Assembly (NCBI RefSeq): GCF_025200925.1
Contig: NZ_CP104174.1
Location: 744,001-808,000, forward strand
Direction of reading: 5' to 3'
Length of the DNA stretch: 64,000 nucleotides
DNA from: Bradyrhizobium sp. CB1015
GTDB taxonomy: Bacteria > Pseudomonadota > Alphaproteobacteria > Rhizobiales > Xanthobacteraceae
In this document: one piece after another, positions 44,582 to 54,278 of the stretch
Position numbering within the stretch: position 1 is the first letter of the stretch
How the letters are laid out: the number at the start of each line of letters is the position of its first letter
Notes under the pieces: model-generated
Seen by the model: only the letters and a program-made list of their open reading frames with translations
What the model was told of the DNA's origin: nothing
Database searches by the model: none
Made by a program: the position numbers and the translations under genes

Positions 44582-45253
44582 TTGGCTGAATATGTCGTCG
44601 AATTTGGCAGGGATGGCGGACGGGTCGAGCCGGATGGCCGGCTCGATGCGCCGGCCTTCCATCGCAATCACGAACCGATCTGGGCAGCGCTGGAAAAGCA
44701 CCTCGCGGATGCGACCGGCAACGTCGTGGAACTCGGCAGTGGAACCGGGCAGCACGTGGTGCATTTCGCCCGCCACACGCCCGGCCTGATCTGGTGGCCG
44801 AGCGATCTCAACCAGCGCCATCTCAAGAGCATCGAAGCCTGGCGCGTGCATGCAGGGCTGCCGAACATCCGCCCACCCCTGCGCATCGACCTCACCGATC
44901 CCGACTGGTGCCCGGAAATGAAAAGCGGGGAGGGGCCGACCAGCCTCGCGGCCGTGTTCTGCGCCAATGTCATTCACATCGCGCCCTGGGCCGTGGCCGA
45001 AGGCCTGTTCGCCGGCGCCGGCCGTTATCTGCGCCCCGACGGCAAGCTGTTCCTTTATGGCCCCTTCAAGCGCGACGGCAAGCACACCGCGATCAGCAAC
45101 GCGGTGTTCGACACCTCCTTGCGCGAAGGCAATCCCGAATGGGGCGTGCGCGACGTCGTCGACCTCGCAAAGCTGGCGAAGGCGACAGGCCTCGGTCTCG
45201 TCGACACGATCGAGATGCCCGCGAACAATCTGACACTGGTGTTTGCGCGATAG
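44582..45253 (+). CDS. DUF938 family SAM-dependent methyltransferase-like protein
   Basis: This roughly 223-residue protein has a Rossmann methyltransferase fold with motif I VVELGSGTGQHVVHFA and the DUF938 features APAFHRNHEPIWAAL, WWPSDLN, NVIHIAPW and FLYGPFKRDGKHT. The substrate is unknown for the family. No good ATG start exists; TTG at 44582 has GGGGAC five bases upstream and TTG at 44534 is an alternative. It diverges from soxX across about 230 bases with no obvious operator. Confidence 0.82.
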   Translation: MAEYVVEFGRDGGRVEPDGRLDAPAFHRNHEPIWAALEKHLADATGNVVELGSGTGQHVVHFARHTPGLIWWPSDLNQRHLKSIEAWRVHAGLPNIRPPLRIDLTDPDWCPEMKSGEGPTSLAAVFCANVIHIAPWAVAEGLFAGAGRYLRPDGKLFLYGPFKRDGKHTAISNAVFDTSLREGNPEWGVRDVVDLAKLAKATGLGLVDTIEMPANNLTLVFAR

Positions 45254-45271
45254 CTACGCCAGAGGTGCGCT

Positions 45272-45397
45272 CCCTCTCCCGCTTGCGGGAGAGGGTCGGG
45301 GAGAGGGTGACTCCGCAATGGGATACTCCCCGAGAGGAGAAAGCCCTCACCCACCGCGCTCTTCGAGCGCGTCGGCCTCTCCCGCAAGCGGGAAAGG
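45272..45397. repeat. Intergenic palindromic repeat, family D copy 2
   Basis: CCCTCTCCCGCTTGCGGGAG plus AGGG forms the left hairpin and CCTCTCCCGCAAGCGGGA the right. It lies between the convergent DUF938 and S9 peptidase genes and matches family D copy 1 at 17473-17637. Confidence 0.75.
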
Positions 45398-45442
45398 CAA
45401 GAACCCGGCCGCCGGGCTCGGGCTGATGCAATCAAGAGGTCG

Positions 45443-47512
45443 TCACGCTTCCCCATCCTTCCACCCGATCTTCTCCTTCAAGAACCGATAGCCCAGCACC
45501 TCGAAGCCGGCGCGCTCCTTGTTGTCCTTGCCGTAGCCGTGGCCTCCTGCGGCCGGCTCGTAGAACCAGGCCTCATAGCCCATCGCCTGGAGCTTCGCCG
45601 CCATCTTGCGGGCATGGCCGGGATGGACGCGGTCGTCGCGCCGTGTCGTCGCGATCAGGATCGGTGGGTAGGACTGGCCGGCCTTGACGTTGTGATAGGC
45701 CGAGTAGGTCTTCAGCCACTCCCATTCGTCGGGCTTGTCGGGATCGCCATATTCCGCGATCCAGCTCGCGCCCGCGAGCAGCTTGGTGTAGCGGCGCATG
45801 TCGATCAGCGGGATGGTGCAGAACAGCGCGCCAAAGCGCTCGGGGTAGCGCACCAGCATGTTGGTGATGAGGATGCCGCCGTTCGATCCGCCCTGCGCGG
45901 CGATGCGTTTTGCGCTCGTCACACCGCGGCGGACGAGATCGGCGGCGACGGCGGCGAAATCGTCGTGAGAGAGCTTCTTGCCGGCAAGCCGTCCGGCATC
46001 GTGCCAGCGCGTGCCGAACTCGCCGCCGCCGCGCAGATTCGCCTGCACAATCGTGCCGCCGCGCTCCAGCCATAGCTTGCCGAGCGAGGAATTGTAGTAC
46101 GGTTTCACCGAGTGACCAAAGCCGCCATAGGCGCTCATATAGACCGGCGCATCGCCGGTCTCGCCAGCGGGGCCGGTCTGCACATAGGGGATACGCTCGC
46201 CGTCAACGGAGATCGCCTCGTGCTGCGTCACCACGAGCCCATCGGCGGTGAACGTCTTCGGCGCCTGCTTCAGCACGACCGGGCTTGTGACGCCGCGCTC
46301 GATCAGCAGCAGCGCGGGCGGTGTCAGCGGATCCTGCACATTGGCGAGCAGATCGCCATTGCTCTCGGAGGGATGGCGATCGAGCGTCCAGACATCGACG
46401 ACGCCGATTCCCGGCAGGCCGTGAAGCATCTCGCGGCTCCAGCCGGCCGCGGACGGCGCGCAGATCTCGAAGCGTGGGCGCAGTTCGTCGAGGATCGAAA
46501 GCACGAGCTTGCCCGCCGCCCAGAACAGGCCCTGCAAGGCGCGCCGCGGCGCCGGCTCGAACAGCACCGTAAAGTCGCGGCTGCCGTTCAGGAACGCCGA
46601 CAGGGAGATGCCGAGCACGGTGTCGGTGGCGTAGGTCCGCCCCCCGGCCGTCCAGTCCTTGCGCAGCTTCATCGCGAACCAGTCGCCATGGGCCTGCAGC
46701 CAGATGCCGGTCGGCAGATCGAGCTTCATCACCGCGCCCGTCGCATTGCGTAGCCAGATCGCGTGGTTGAAGAAGTCGATCTGGTCGACGATCCAGACCC
46801 GCGGCTCAGGTCCGGTGTCGTCGCTCATGCCATAGATAACCATGTGATCGGCGGTGGTCTCGGCGATGACCTCGGCGTGATCGACCGGCCGACCGCGCCG
46901 CCACAGCCGAACCGTCCGCGCATAGCCCGAGCTCGTCGCCATGCCCTCGCCATGAGCGCTCGACAGCAGCAGCGTGTCGGCATCGAGCCAGTCGACGCCG
47001 CCTTTCGCCTCCGGCAGCGTGAAGCCGTCAACGACGAAGCGCTTCGTCTCCATGTCGAATTCCCGCAGCGTCACGGCATCGCTGCCGCCGCGCGACAGGC
47101 TAAGAATCACGCGTGAGCTTCCCGGCGTGCTGGCGATCCCGCCGAGCAGCCAGTCCTCGTTTTCGTCCCGCGCGAGCTGATCGATGTCCAGCATGATCTC
47201 CCATGCTGGACCGGCTTTGCGAAACTCCGCCAGCCTGGTTCGCCGCCACAGGCCGCGCGGGTTGGCGGCGTCCTTCCAGAGATTGTGCAGATCGGAGCCG
47301 CGCCGGCTGACATAGGGAATGTTGTCGGGACGATCGTAGATCGCGGCAAGGAGATCGCGGTCGTGCTCGAAGACCTTTCCGCCGAAGGCCTGCAGCGTCA
47401 GGCTGTTCTGCCGCTCGATGAAATCGAGCGCCTGCCGGCCCTCGATCTCCTCCAGCCACAGCCAGGGATCATCGTCGGGAGCTTGAAGCGTGGGCCTGTC
47501 GTCAACGGACAT
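45443..47512 (-). CDS. Prolyl oligopeptidase family (S9) serine peptidase
   Basis: The 689-residue protein has an N-terminal beta-propeller (about 70-420) and a C-terminal alpha/beta hydrolase domain with nucleophile Ser543 (GGSNGGILITN), acidic RRDDRVHPGHA (Asp626/627) and His658 (GGHGYG). S9A enzymes cleave short peptides after proline. No signal peptide is visible, so it is probably cytoplasmic. The start at 47512 (MSVDDRPTLQAPDDDPWLWL) is chosen because the 109 residues upstream in frame are Arg-rich and not family-like. It is divergent from an MFS gene. Confidence 0.9.
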   Translation of the reverse strand: MSVDDRPTLQAPDDDPWLWLEEIEGRQALDFIERQNSLTLQAFGGKVFEHDRDLLAAIYDRPDNIPYVSRRGSDLHNLWKDAANPRGLWRRTRLAEFRKAGPAWEIMLDIDQLARDENEDWLLGGIASTPGSSRVILSLSRGGSDAVTLREFDMETKRFVVDGFTLPEAKGGVDWLDADTLLLSSAHGEGMATSSGYARTVRLWRRGRPVDHAEVIAETTADHMVIYGMSDDTGPEPRVWIVDQIDFFNHAIWLRNATGAVMKLDLPTGIWLQAHGDWFAMKLRKDWTAGGRTYATDTVLGISLSAFLNGSRDFTVLFEPAPRRALQGLFWAAGKLVLSILDELRPRFEICAPSAAGWSREMLHGLPGIGVVDVWTLDRHPSESNGDLLANVQDPLTPPALLLIERGVTSPVVLKQAPKTFTADGLVVTQHEAISVDGERIPYVQTGPAGETGDAPVYMSAYGGFGHSVKPYYNSSLGKLWLERGGTIVQANLRGGGEFGTRWHDAGRLAGKKLSHDDFAAVAADLVRRGVTSAKRIAAQGGSNGGILITNMLVRYPERFGALFCTIPLIDMRRYTKLLAGASWIAEYGDPDKPDEWEWLKTYSAYHNVKAGQSYPPILIATTRRDDRVHPGHARKMAAKLQAMGYEAWFYEPAAGGHGYGKDNKERAGFEVLGYRFLKEKIGWKDGEA

Positions 47513-47694
47513 GAACGTAACTCCGAAAGATCGCGGCGGATAGGATTTGATCGAGCGCAAGCCGTCAAGGTCGCGCAGCGCTATCATCGCAGCGATTGCG
47601 TCAGGGGCATGGCCCGCGCCCGTTTGCGCCGGTTGCCGGCCCTCCCTCACCCCTCCATAGTGCCGCGAAATCAACAGAGCCCCTTTGGGCGGAA

Positions 47695-48948
47695 ATGCCG
47701 ATGCTGGACGTGACTGCAGCCAATGAGATCGCCGACGATGCCCGCGTGCGCGCCAACGTGGTGCGCCTCGCCGCCGCGCAGGCGCTGACCGGCGCCAACT
47801 CGGCCGTGATCTTTGCGACAGGTGCGATCGTCGGCGCAACGCTTGCCCCGGACATGTCGTTCGCGACCGTGCCGATCTCGATGTATGTGGTCGGGCTCGC
47901 TGCCGGCACGCTGCCGACCGGCGCGATCTCGCGCCGCTTCGGCCGCCGTGCCGCCTTCGTCATCGGCACCGGCCTCGGCGCGCTCACCGGCCTGCTCGGC
48001 TCGTTCGCGATCCTGCACGGCTCGTTCGCGCTGTTTTGTCTGGCGACCTTTCTCGGCGGCCTCTACGGCGCAGTGGCGCAATCCTATCGCTTTGCCGCTG
48101 CCGACGGCGCCCGCGCGGCCTACCGGCCCAAGGCCGTGTCCTGGGTGATGGCGGGCGGTGTATTCGCCGGCGTGCTCGGTCCGCAGCTCGTGCAATGGAC
48201 CATGGATATCTGGCAGCCTTATCTGTTCGCCTTCAGCTTCCTGGTGCAGGCCGCCGTCGCGCTGATCGCGATGGGCATCGTCGCCGGGGTCGATATGCCG
48301 AAGCCCGCGCCGGCCGATCTGCACGGCGGCCGGCCGCTGCTCACGATCGTGACGCAGCCGCGCTTCATCGCGGCGGCGCTGTGCGGCGTCATCGCCTATC
48401 CCATGATGAACCTGGTCATGACCTCGGCGCCGCTCGCGATGAAGCTGTGCGGCCTGTCCGTGTCCGATTCCAATTTCGGCCTGCAATGGCACATCGTTGC
48501 GATGTATGGGCCGAGCTTCTTCACGGGCACGCTGATCGCGCGCTTCGGCGCTCCGAAGATCGTCGCCGCCGGCCTGCTGCTGGAAGCGGGCGCCGCCACC
48601 ATCGGTCTCTCGGGCCTCACGGCGATGCATTTCTGGGCGACGCTGATCGTGCTCGGCGTGGGCTGGAATTTCTCCTTCATCGGCGCCTCCGCGCTGGTGC
48701 TGGAGACGCATCGCCCGCAGGAGCGCAACAAGGTGCAGGCCTTCAACGATTTCCTGGTGTTCGGCATGATGGCGATCGGCTCGTTCTCGTCGGGCCAGCT
48801 GCTGGCCAATTACGGCTGGTCCGCGGTGAACCTCGTGGTGTTCCCGCCGGTGATGCTGGGTCTTGCCGCGCTCTCACTGGTCTCCTGGGCCCGCCGCCGC
48901 AAGGCGCGGCTGGAGGCGGCCATGGGCGAGTTCCCCGACGCGGTCTAG
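47695..48948 (+). CDS. MFS transporter
   Basis: This roughly 417-residue protein has 12 predicted helices, the helix 2-3 loop SRRFGRRAAFVIG and GLYGAVAQSYRFAAAD near helix 4. The closest recalled group is bacterial MFS proteins annotated only as 'MFS transporter'. The substrate is unknown. ATG at 47695 and at 47701 are both plausible; the latter has better spacing from GGGCGGA. It is divergent from the S9 peptidase gene. Confidence 0.87.
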   Translation: MPMLDVTAANEIADDARVRANVVRLAAAQALTGANSAVIFATGAIVGATLAPDMSFATVPISMYVVGLAAGTLPTGAISRRFGRRAAFVIGTGLGALTGLLGSFAILHGSFALFCLATFLGGLYGAVAQSYRFAAADGARAAYRPKAVSWVMAGGVFAGVLGPQLVQWTMDIWQPYLFAFSFLVQAAVALIAMGIVAGVDMPKPAPADLHGGRPLLTIVTQPRFIAAALCGVIAYPMMNLVMTSAPLAMKLCGLSVSDSNFGLQWHIVAMYGPSFFTGTLIARFGAPKIVAAGLLLEAGAATIGLSGLTAMHFWATLIVLGVGWNFSFIGASALVLETHRPQERNKVQAFNDFLVFGMMAIGSFSSGQLLANYGWSAVNLVVFPPVMLGLAALSLVSWARRRKARLEAAMGEFPDAV

Positions 48949-49025
48949 TTTGGCAAGAGGCTGTCAGCAGCGTTGACACTTCGATCCAGGTCGAAGTGAT
49001 TTTCGGAGACGACTTATTAGATGCG

Positions 49026-49112
49026 TCATGGCCGGGCTTTGTCCCGGCCGTCCACGTCTTAGGCGCACGGATCGAAGAACGTGGATGCCCGGGACGAGCC
49101 CGGGCACGACGG
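49026..49112. repeat. Intergenic palindromic repeat, family G
   Basis: TCATGGCCGGGCTTTGTCCC and GCCCGGGACGAGCCCGGGCA modules flank a mirrored CCACGTC...GAACGTGG pair. Translating the right arm gives DARDEPGHDG, a peptide often seen falsely fused to Bradyrhizobium proteins. It lies between two MFS genes. Confidence 0.72.
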
Positions 49113-49122
49113 AGTAGGCGAC

Positions 49123-50367
49123 ATGCTCGACAATCCTCGACATCCCACGCTCGACGAATCCTCGCTCCGCTACGAAGGCTGGCGCATCGTCGCGGTCTGC
49201 TTCCTGCTCGCGACCTTCGGCTGGGGGCTCGGCTTCTATGGCCAGAGCGTCTATGTCGCCGAGCTGCAGCGGGCGCGGGGCTGGCCGGCCTCGCTGATCT
49301 CCTCCGGCACCACGTTCTTCTACCTGTTCGGCGCGCTGCTGGTCGTCTTCGTCGGCGAGGCTGTGCGGAAATACGGTGCGCGGCTCAGCCTGATCGCCGG
49401 GACGCTGGCGATGGCAGCGGCTGCGGTCGCGGTCGGCGCCGTGCGCGAGCCTTGGCAGCTCTATCTCGCCGATGCCGTGCTCGCCTTCGGCTGGGCCGGC
49501 ACCAGTCTTGCCATGATCACCAACACGATCAGCCTGTGGTTCGATGAGAAGCGCGGCATGGCGATCAGTCTGGCGCTCAATGGCGCCAGCTTCGGCGGCA
49601 TCGCCGGCGTGCCGCTGCTGGTGGCGTTGATCGGCCATGTCGGCTTTGCCGGTGCGATGTACGCCGCCGCCGGCGCCATGCTGGTGCTGCTCGTGCCGGT
49701 CATCCTCCTTCTCGTCGGCCGCCCGCCCGATCGCCACGGCTGGCACGCGCCGGCGAAGGCAAAACCGCAATCATCGACGGAGATCCGCGCCTGGGCGCTG
49801 CGTGACGTCGGCTTCCTCACGGTGACGATCGCCTTCGCCCTGGTGCTGTTCGCCCAGGTCGGCTTCATCGTGCATCTGATCTCGTTCCTCGATCCCGTGA
49901 TCGGACGCGAGCGCGCCGCCGTGGCCGTCGCGGTGCTGACCGCGATGGCGGTGGTCGGCCGCGTGCTGATCTCGCTGGTGATCGACCGCCTCGATCAGCG
50001 CCTCGCGTCCGCGCTGTCGTTCCTCAGCCAGGCCGCCGCGCTTCTCGTCGTCATCAACCTGCACAACGAGTACGTGCTGATCGCGGCCTGCGCGGTGTTC
50101 GGCTTCTCGGTCGGCAACCTCATCACGCTGCCCTCGCTCATCGTGCAGCAGGAGTTCGACTCCGCCGCCTTCGGCGTGCTGATCAGCCTCAACACCGCGA
50201 TCAACCAGGTGACCTACGCGTTCGGCCCCGGCGTCGTCGGTTTCCTGCGCGATCTCTCGGGCGGCTACGCGCTGCCCTTCTATCTCTGCATCGCGCTGCA
50301 GGTGATGGCGGCGGCGTTGATCATGGTGCGGGGGAAGCCGCGGGCAAAGCTATCTTCAGTGGGATGA
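49123..50367 (+). CDS. MFS transporter (oxalate/formate or monocarboxylate-like)
   Basis: The 414-residue protein has 12 predicted helices, with LATFGWGLGFYGQSVYVAEL in helix 1 and WFDEKRGMAISLALNGASFG in the helix 4-5 region, as in MFS proteins of the monocarboxylate/oxalate-formate type. The start at 49123 is chosen because the 14 residues from the upstream ATG at 49081 are translated repeat sequence. The substrate is unknown. Confidence 0.87.
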   Translation: MLDNPRHPTLDESSLRYEGWRIVAVCFLLATFGWGLGFYGQSVYVAELQRARGWPASLISSGTTFFYLFGALLVVFVGEAVRKYGARLSLIAGTLAMAAAAVAVGAVREPWQLYLADAVLAFGWAGTSLAMITNTISLWFDEKRGMAISLALNGASFGGIAGVPLLVALIGHVGFAGAMYAAAGAMLVLLVPVILLLVGRPPDRHGWHAPAKAKPQSSTEIRAWALRDVGFLTVTIAFALVLFAQVGFIVHLISFLDPVIGRERAAVAVAVLTAMAVVGRVLISLVIDRLDQRLASALSFLSQAAALLVVINLHNEYVLIAACAVFGFSVGNLITLPSLIVQQEFDSAAFGVLISLNTAINQVTYAFGPGVVGFLRDLSGGYALPFYLCIALQVMAAALIMVRGKPRAKLSSVG

Positions 50368-50388
50368 GGCGCGCTTGGCGTAGCGTTA

Positions 50389-50437
50389 GAGCATGATCCG
50401 GAAAAGTGTGTAGCGGTTTTCCGAAACGATCATGCTC
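50389..50437. repeat. Short palindromic repeat, family I
   Basis: GAGCATGATCCGGAAAA pairs with TTTTCCGAAACGATCATGCTC around GTGTGTAGCGG. From memory this element is widespread in Rhizobiales intergenic DNA. It separates the convergent MFS and M48 peptidase genes and could form a bidirectional terminator-like hairpin. Confidence 0.78.
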
Positions 50438-50444
50438 AAAACAA

Positions 50445-51944
50445 TCAGTCCGCCACGATCTTCACGCGATCGCGCACCTTGACCTGCGCGGTGCGATCGA
50501 GGCCGTTCAGCACGCGGAAGCGCTCGGCGGGATGGTCGACGCCGGCCATGCGGTGGGAAAGCGATTCCACGGTATCGCCGGGCTGCACGGTGATGACCTT
50601 GATGCGCAGCGGGCGCGCGGCCTGGATTTCCTCCAGCGTCAGGCGGCGGAACGAGTTGACGGTCTCGCGCGCGTTGCGCTCGCTCTCGGTCGATTTCTGC
50701 CGTGCCGCGAAGATGAAACGATAGACGTCACTGCCGAAGCGCAGCGCATAGACCTTGAACTGCCACTGGTCGCCCTTGGCGGTGGCGGACGCCGCCGGAA
50801 AACCGTTGATGGTGAGATCCTCGGTCGACGCCTTCTCGACGCCTTCCATCCAGCCGGAGTTGAGGTAGTCGCCGAGCGACTGCTCGGCCGGCACGCGCAC
50901 GACGTCGAAGCGCATCGCCTGCGCGCCGCCCTCGCGCACGCCGATCACGGCCTGTGCGGTGTTGTCGAGCGTGAAATTGTCCGGCGCCTGGAAGGTGAAG
51001 CCGAGCTTCGGATGCAGGAAGCGCCGGCCGCGGACAAAGCCTTCGCTGGGGTCTTCGCCATACACGAGGTTGTCGATCGCGGCGAGATAGCTCTCGCGAT
51101 CGCGCTCGGCGCCTTCAGGCGCCGTGTATTGGCGGGCAATGTTCTGCGCGTTCTGCACGCGCTCCGGGGTTGCCGGATGCGACGAGGTGAAATCCTGCGC
51201 GCGCGGATCGAGCGAGCTCTTGCCGGCCTTCAGCTCGGCATTGCGCTCCATCGCGGACAGGAAGCGCGCTGCGCCGTACGGGTCGAAATGCGCCTTGGCG
51301 GAGATGCCGACGCCGATACCGTCGGCCTCGAACTCCTGCTTGCGCGAGAAGCTCGCCATGGTGAGCTTGGTCTTGGCCAGCGCCAGTGCGGTGAGGTCGG
51401 GATCGTTGCTCATGTCGGTGACGACGCGGGTAACGATCGCGGCCTGGCGAGCCTGGTCCTCGCGCATTGCCGCGTGCTTGGATAGCACATGCGCCATCTC
51501 GTGGCTGAGCACGGAGGACAATTCGGAGGTGTCGCTGGCGAGCGCAAGCAGGCCGCGCGTGACGTAGAGCTGGCCGTTCGGCAGCGCAAAGGCGTTCACT
51601 GCGCCGGAATTGAGGATGGTGACCTTGTAGCCCTGGTCGGGCCGGTCGGAGGCCGCGACCAGCCGGTCCACGGTCTTGCTGACGAGCGATTCGAGCTTGG
51701 GGTCGTCATAGGTCCCGCCATAGCTCGCCAGGATGCGCTCGTGCTCCTTCTCTGTGGCCGGGGTTTGCGCGACGGCGGGCTTCGGCTTGGGCATCGCGAC
51801 GGCGGTCGGGGTCGCCGCAGTCTGGAACCGGCCCATATCGCCGCAGCCGGCGAGAAGCCCGCCCAGCGCAAGGCAAAGCGCGGCCGGCGCAGCCCGCAGG
51901 CGGCGGCAATCACCCAGTCCGTGCCGTTCTAGCACCCCATTCAC
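50445..51944 (-). CDS. M48 family metalloprotease lipoprotein with C-terminal LysM-like domain
   Basis: The 499-residue protein has a signal with lipobox LLAGC (Cys34), a zinc protease domain with HEMAH (148-152) and third ligand Glu204 in EFEADG, and a C-terminal region with VQPGDTVESLSHRM and RFRVLNGLD typical of a LysM peptidoglycan-binding domain. It resembles BepA/LoiP-type periplasmic proteases that police outer-membrane protein assembly. The LysM-like part suggests anchoring near the cell wall. It lies 23 bases downstream of the nuclease-like gene on the same strand and may share its transcript. Confidence 0.9.
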   Translation of the reverse strand: MNGVLERHGLGDCRRLRAAPAALCLALGGLLAGCGDMGRFQTAATPTAVAMPKPKPAVAQTPATEKEHERILASYGGTYDDPKLESLVSKTVDRLVAASDRPDQGYKVTILNSGAVNAFALPNGQLYVTRGLLALASDTSELSSVLSHEMAHVLSKHAAMREDQARQAAIVTRVVTDMSNDPDLTALALAKTKLTMASFSRKQEFEADGIGVGISAKAHFDPYGAARFLSAMERNAELKAGKSSLDPRAQDFTSSHPATPERVQNAQNIARQYTAPEGAERDRESYLAAIDNLVYGEDPSEGFVRGRRFLHPKLGFTFQAPDNFTLDNTAQAVIGVREGGAQAMRFDVVRVPAEQSLGDYLNSGWMEGVEKASTEDLTINGFPAASATAKGDQWQFKVYALRFGSDVYRFIFAARQKSTESERNARETVNSFRRLTLEEIQAARPLRIKVITVQPGDTVESLSHRMAGVDHPAERFRVLNGLDRTAQVKVRDRVKIVAD

Positions 51945-51967
51945 GTCGATTAACCCGTGCCCGGCCG

Positions 51968-52738
51968 TTAAGGCCTTACCCCAGTAGGCTCGTTTGCGCC
52001 CAGCAATTCAACCTGTCCCAAGAGACGCACATCGATACGCGGCCCCGTCGTCCCCTCAACCCAGCCCCGGACCCGAATACGCCTATTCTCCAAGGACTTA
52101 AGGGCAATTCCGGCGCTTTCGAATACCGGCAGTGTGCGCCTTGAAATAGTCACGGCAAATCCACGTGTCCAGTTCCGTCCGAAGTTGAGGTAGGTCGTCG
52201 CCCCAGCTTGCCGGACGGACAGGACTTTGCCCTCGATTACCGCAAAGCGCCCGATCTCCGCCAAAATATCGTCCGGACTTTCCGCGTTTTTTATGGCCGA
52301 CGGGTCAGCCCAGCTGCCCATTTTTTGCCGCCGGGCTGCGGCTTCGGACGCCATCAAGGCGGCAGCGCAGTCCTTGTCCACGATCTCGGCGGAGACCACG
52401 GCCTCGCCCCGGGCGAGCAGCATGGCCTGCACCGAGATGTCGCTTTCGCCGATGAAGAGCAGCGCGCTCTGGCGGCCATAGCGATCGGGCGTGTCGTCAG
52501 CGCTTCGCAGCGTCACGTCGCGGCCGGCGAGCAGCGAGGTCAGCGCCTGCTTCGTGGTCGCGGTCGGCGCGATGCCGCTGAGGCGGATCTCGCGCCCGTC
52601 ATCGAGCCGCACACTGCGCGCATCGACGACGGCAGCGACGCGGCCTTCGCCTTGGGACTCGAACTGGCACGGCGTCGCGAGCGCCGAGCCACTCGCGACA
52701 AGAAGACATGCGACGATGAAGCGAAGCCGTTGCGTCAC
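51968..52738 (-). CDS. Secreted thermonuclease-like (SNase fold) protein, GTG start
   Basis: This roughly 256-residue protein has a Sec signal (MTQRLRFIVACLLVASGSAL, cleavage ALA-T) and a staphylococcal-nuclease-like domain (GRVAAVVDARSVRLDDGREI, RYGRQSALLF, AEIVDKDCAAAL). A second beta-rich region follows (about 165-250, EGKVLSVRQAGATTYLNFGR). The catalytic Arg/Glu set of active nucleases is not clearly complete, so activity is uncertain. GTG at 52738 gives a clean signal peptide; the frame upstream runs through repeat DNA. The M48 protease gene follows 23 bases after its stop. Confidence 0.78.
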   Translation of the reverse strand: MTQRLRFIVACLLVASGSALATPCQFESQGEGRVAAVVDARSVRLDDGREIRLSGIAPTATTKQALTSLLAGRDVTLRSADDTPDRYGRQSALLFIGESDISVQAMLLARGEAVVSAEIVDKDCAAALMASEAAARRQKMGSWADPSAIKNAESPDDILAEIGRFAVIEGKVLSVRQAGATTYLNFGRNWTRGFAVTISRRTLPVFESAGIALKSLENRRIRVRGWVEGTTGPRIDVRLLGQVELLGANEPTGVRP

Positions 52739-52811
52739 GTGACCCGGAGAGGTTGCATTGCGCGGCAACCATACCTCATGCGTAGTGGGTCGCGAAGAGG
52801 CTTCGTCATAC

Positions 52812-52898
52812 TCCGTCGTTGCGAGGAGCTCTTCGCGACGAAGCAATCCAGACTCTTTCCGCGGATGCATTTCTGGGTTGCTTCGCTGCGCTCGCAAT
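52812..52898. repeat. Intergenic palindromic repeat, family K
   Basis: TCCGTCGTTGCGAGGAGCTC with CGACGAAGCAATCCAG is mirrored by CTGGGTTGCTTCGCTGCGC plus TCGCAAT. It sits in the 334-base gap 52739-53072 between the divergent nuclease-like gene and receptor copy 2. The rest of the gap shows no gene and presumably holds both promoters. Confidence 0.72.
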
Positions 52899-53072
52899 CG
52901 GCGTGGAACGTCCTGCGTCTTCTCGCCATTCCGTTTTGCGGAAAACGCGCGCGGCATTCGTACGCTTGCAGCACCCCGCGCTTGCTGCACTCTCGCGCAT
53001 GCGGCATGATTGCGGCAAGAGCAATAGCCAAGCCGCCATCAGAGCACGGCGCGATAAGGGAGGTCGTTTTCG

Positions 53073-54278
53073 ATGAAGAGTATTTTGTCCGGCATTTTTG
53101 CCGCCGCGTTTGCCCTCAATGCGAGCGCCGCACAGGCCCAGGACAAGCCGCCGCTGAAGATCGGCGGCATTCTCGACATGTCGAGCCTTTATGCAGATAT
53201 CACCGGCCCCGGCAGCGAGATTGCGGCGAAGATGGCGGTCGAGGATTTCGGTGGCGAGGTGCTGGGACGCAAGATCCAGGTGCTGGCGGCCGACCATCTC
53301 AACAAGGCTGATCTCTCCGCCAACATCGCCCGCGACATGCTCGACAACCAGGGCGTCGAGATGATCTACGACGTCGCGGCCTCCGCGACCGCGCTTGCCG
53401 CCGGCGAGATCGCGAAAGCGCGCAACAAGATCGTCATGTTCAACGGGCCGGGCTCGATCCGTCTCACCAACGAGGCCTGCGGTCCCTACACCGTCCACTA
53501 CGTGTTCGACACCTACGGCCAGGCCAACGTGACCGGTCTTGCGGCGGTGAAGTCGGGTCTCGACAGCTGGTTCTTCCTCACCGCCGACTACGCCTTCGGC
53601 CAGGATCTGGAGAAGGACACCAGCGCCGTCGTGACCAAGACCGGCGGCAAGGTGCTCGGTGCCGTCCGCCATCCGCTCAACACCTCGGATTTCTCGTCCT
53701 TCCTGCTCCAGGCTCAGGCCTCCAAGGCCAAGGTGATCGGGCTCGCGAATGCCGGCGGCGACACCATCAATGCCATCAAGCAGGCGGCGGAGTTCGGCAT
53801 CACCAAGGGCGGCCAGAAGGTCTCGCCGCTGCTCGCGTTCGTCACCGATATCGACTCGATCGGGCTCGAGACCGCGCAGGGGCTGCTGCTCGCGGAGGCG
53901 TTCTACTGGGATCTCAACGACGACACGCGTGCATTCGCCAAGCGCTTCATGGAGCGCACCAAGCGCGTGCCGACCTCGGCGCAGGCCGGCGTCTATTCCT
54001 CCGTCACGCATTACCTGAAAGCCGTGAAGGCGGCCGGCACGACCGACGCCGCCGCGGTGATCAAGGTGATGAAGGAGACGCCGATCAACGACTTCTTCGC
54101 CAAGAATGGCAAGATCCGCGAGGACGGCCGCATGATCCACGACATGTACCTGTTCGAGGTGAAGAAGCCGTCGGAGTCCAAGGGCCGCTGGGACGATTAC
54201 AAGCTGCTCGCCACCGTCCCCGGCAACGAGGCGTTCCAGTCGCTGGAGCAGTCGCGCTGCCCGCTGGTGAAGAAGTGA
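53073..54278 (+). CDS. Orphan ABC transporter substrate-binding protein (Peripla_BP_6 type), copy 2
   Basis: The 401-residue protein has a Sec signal (MKSILSGIFAAAFALNASAA, cleavage near AQA-Q) and the same receptor fold as the protein at 29666 (KIGGILDMSSLYADITGPGS, EDFGGEVLG, SDFSSFLLQAQ, KKPSES). GGGAGG lies about nine bases upstream of the ATG. No transporter genes are adjacent. Directly downstream are acyl-CoA metabolism genes, so the ligand may be an acid degraded by them. The TGA stop is part of a strong hairpin. Confidence 0.9.
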   Translation: MKSILSGIFAAAFALNASAAQAQDKPPLKIGGILDMSSLYADITGPGSEIAAKMAVEDFGGEVLGRKIQVLAADHLNKADLSANIARDMLDNQGVEMIYDVAASATALAAGEIAKARNKIVMFNGPGSIRLTNEACGPYTVHYVFDTYGQANVTGLAAVKSGLDSWFFLTADYAFGQDLEKDTSAVVTKTGGKVLGAVRHPLNTSDFSSFLLQAQASKAKVIGLANAGGDTINAIKQAAEFGITKGGQKVSPLLAFVTDIDSIGLETAQGLLLAEAFYWDLNDDTRAFAKRFMERTKRVPTSAQAGVYSSVTHYLKAVKAAGTTDAAAVIKVMKETPINDFFAKNGKIREDGRMIHDMYLFEVKKPSESKGRWDDYKLLATVPGNEAFQSLEQSRCPLVKK

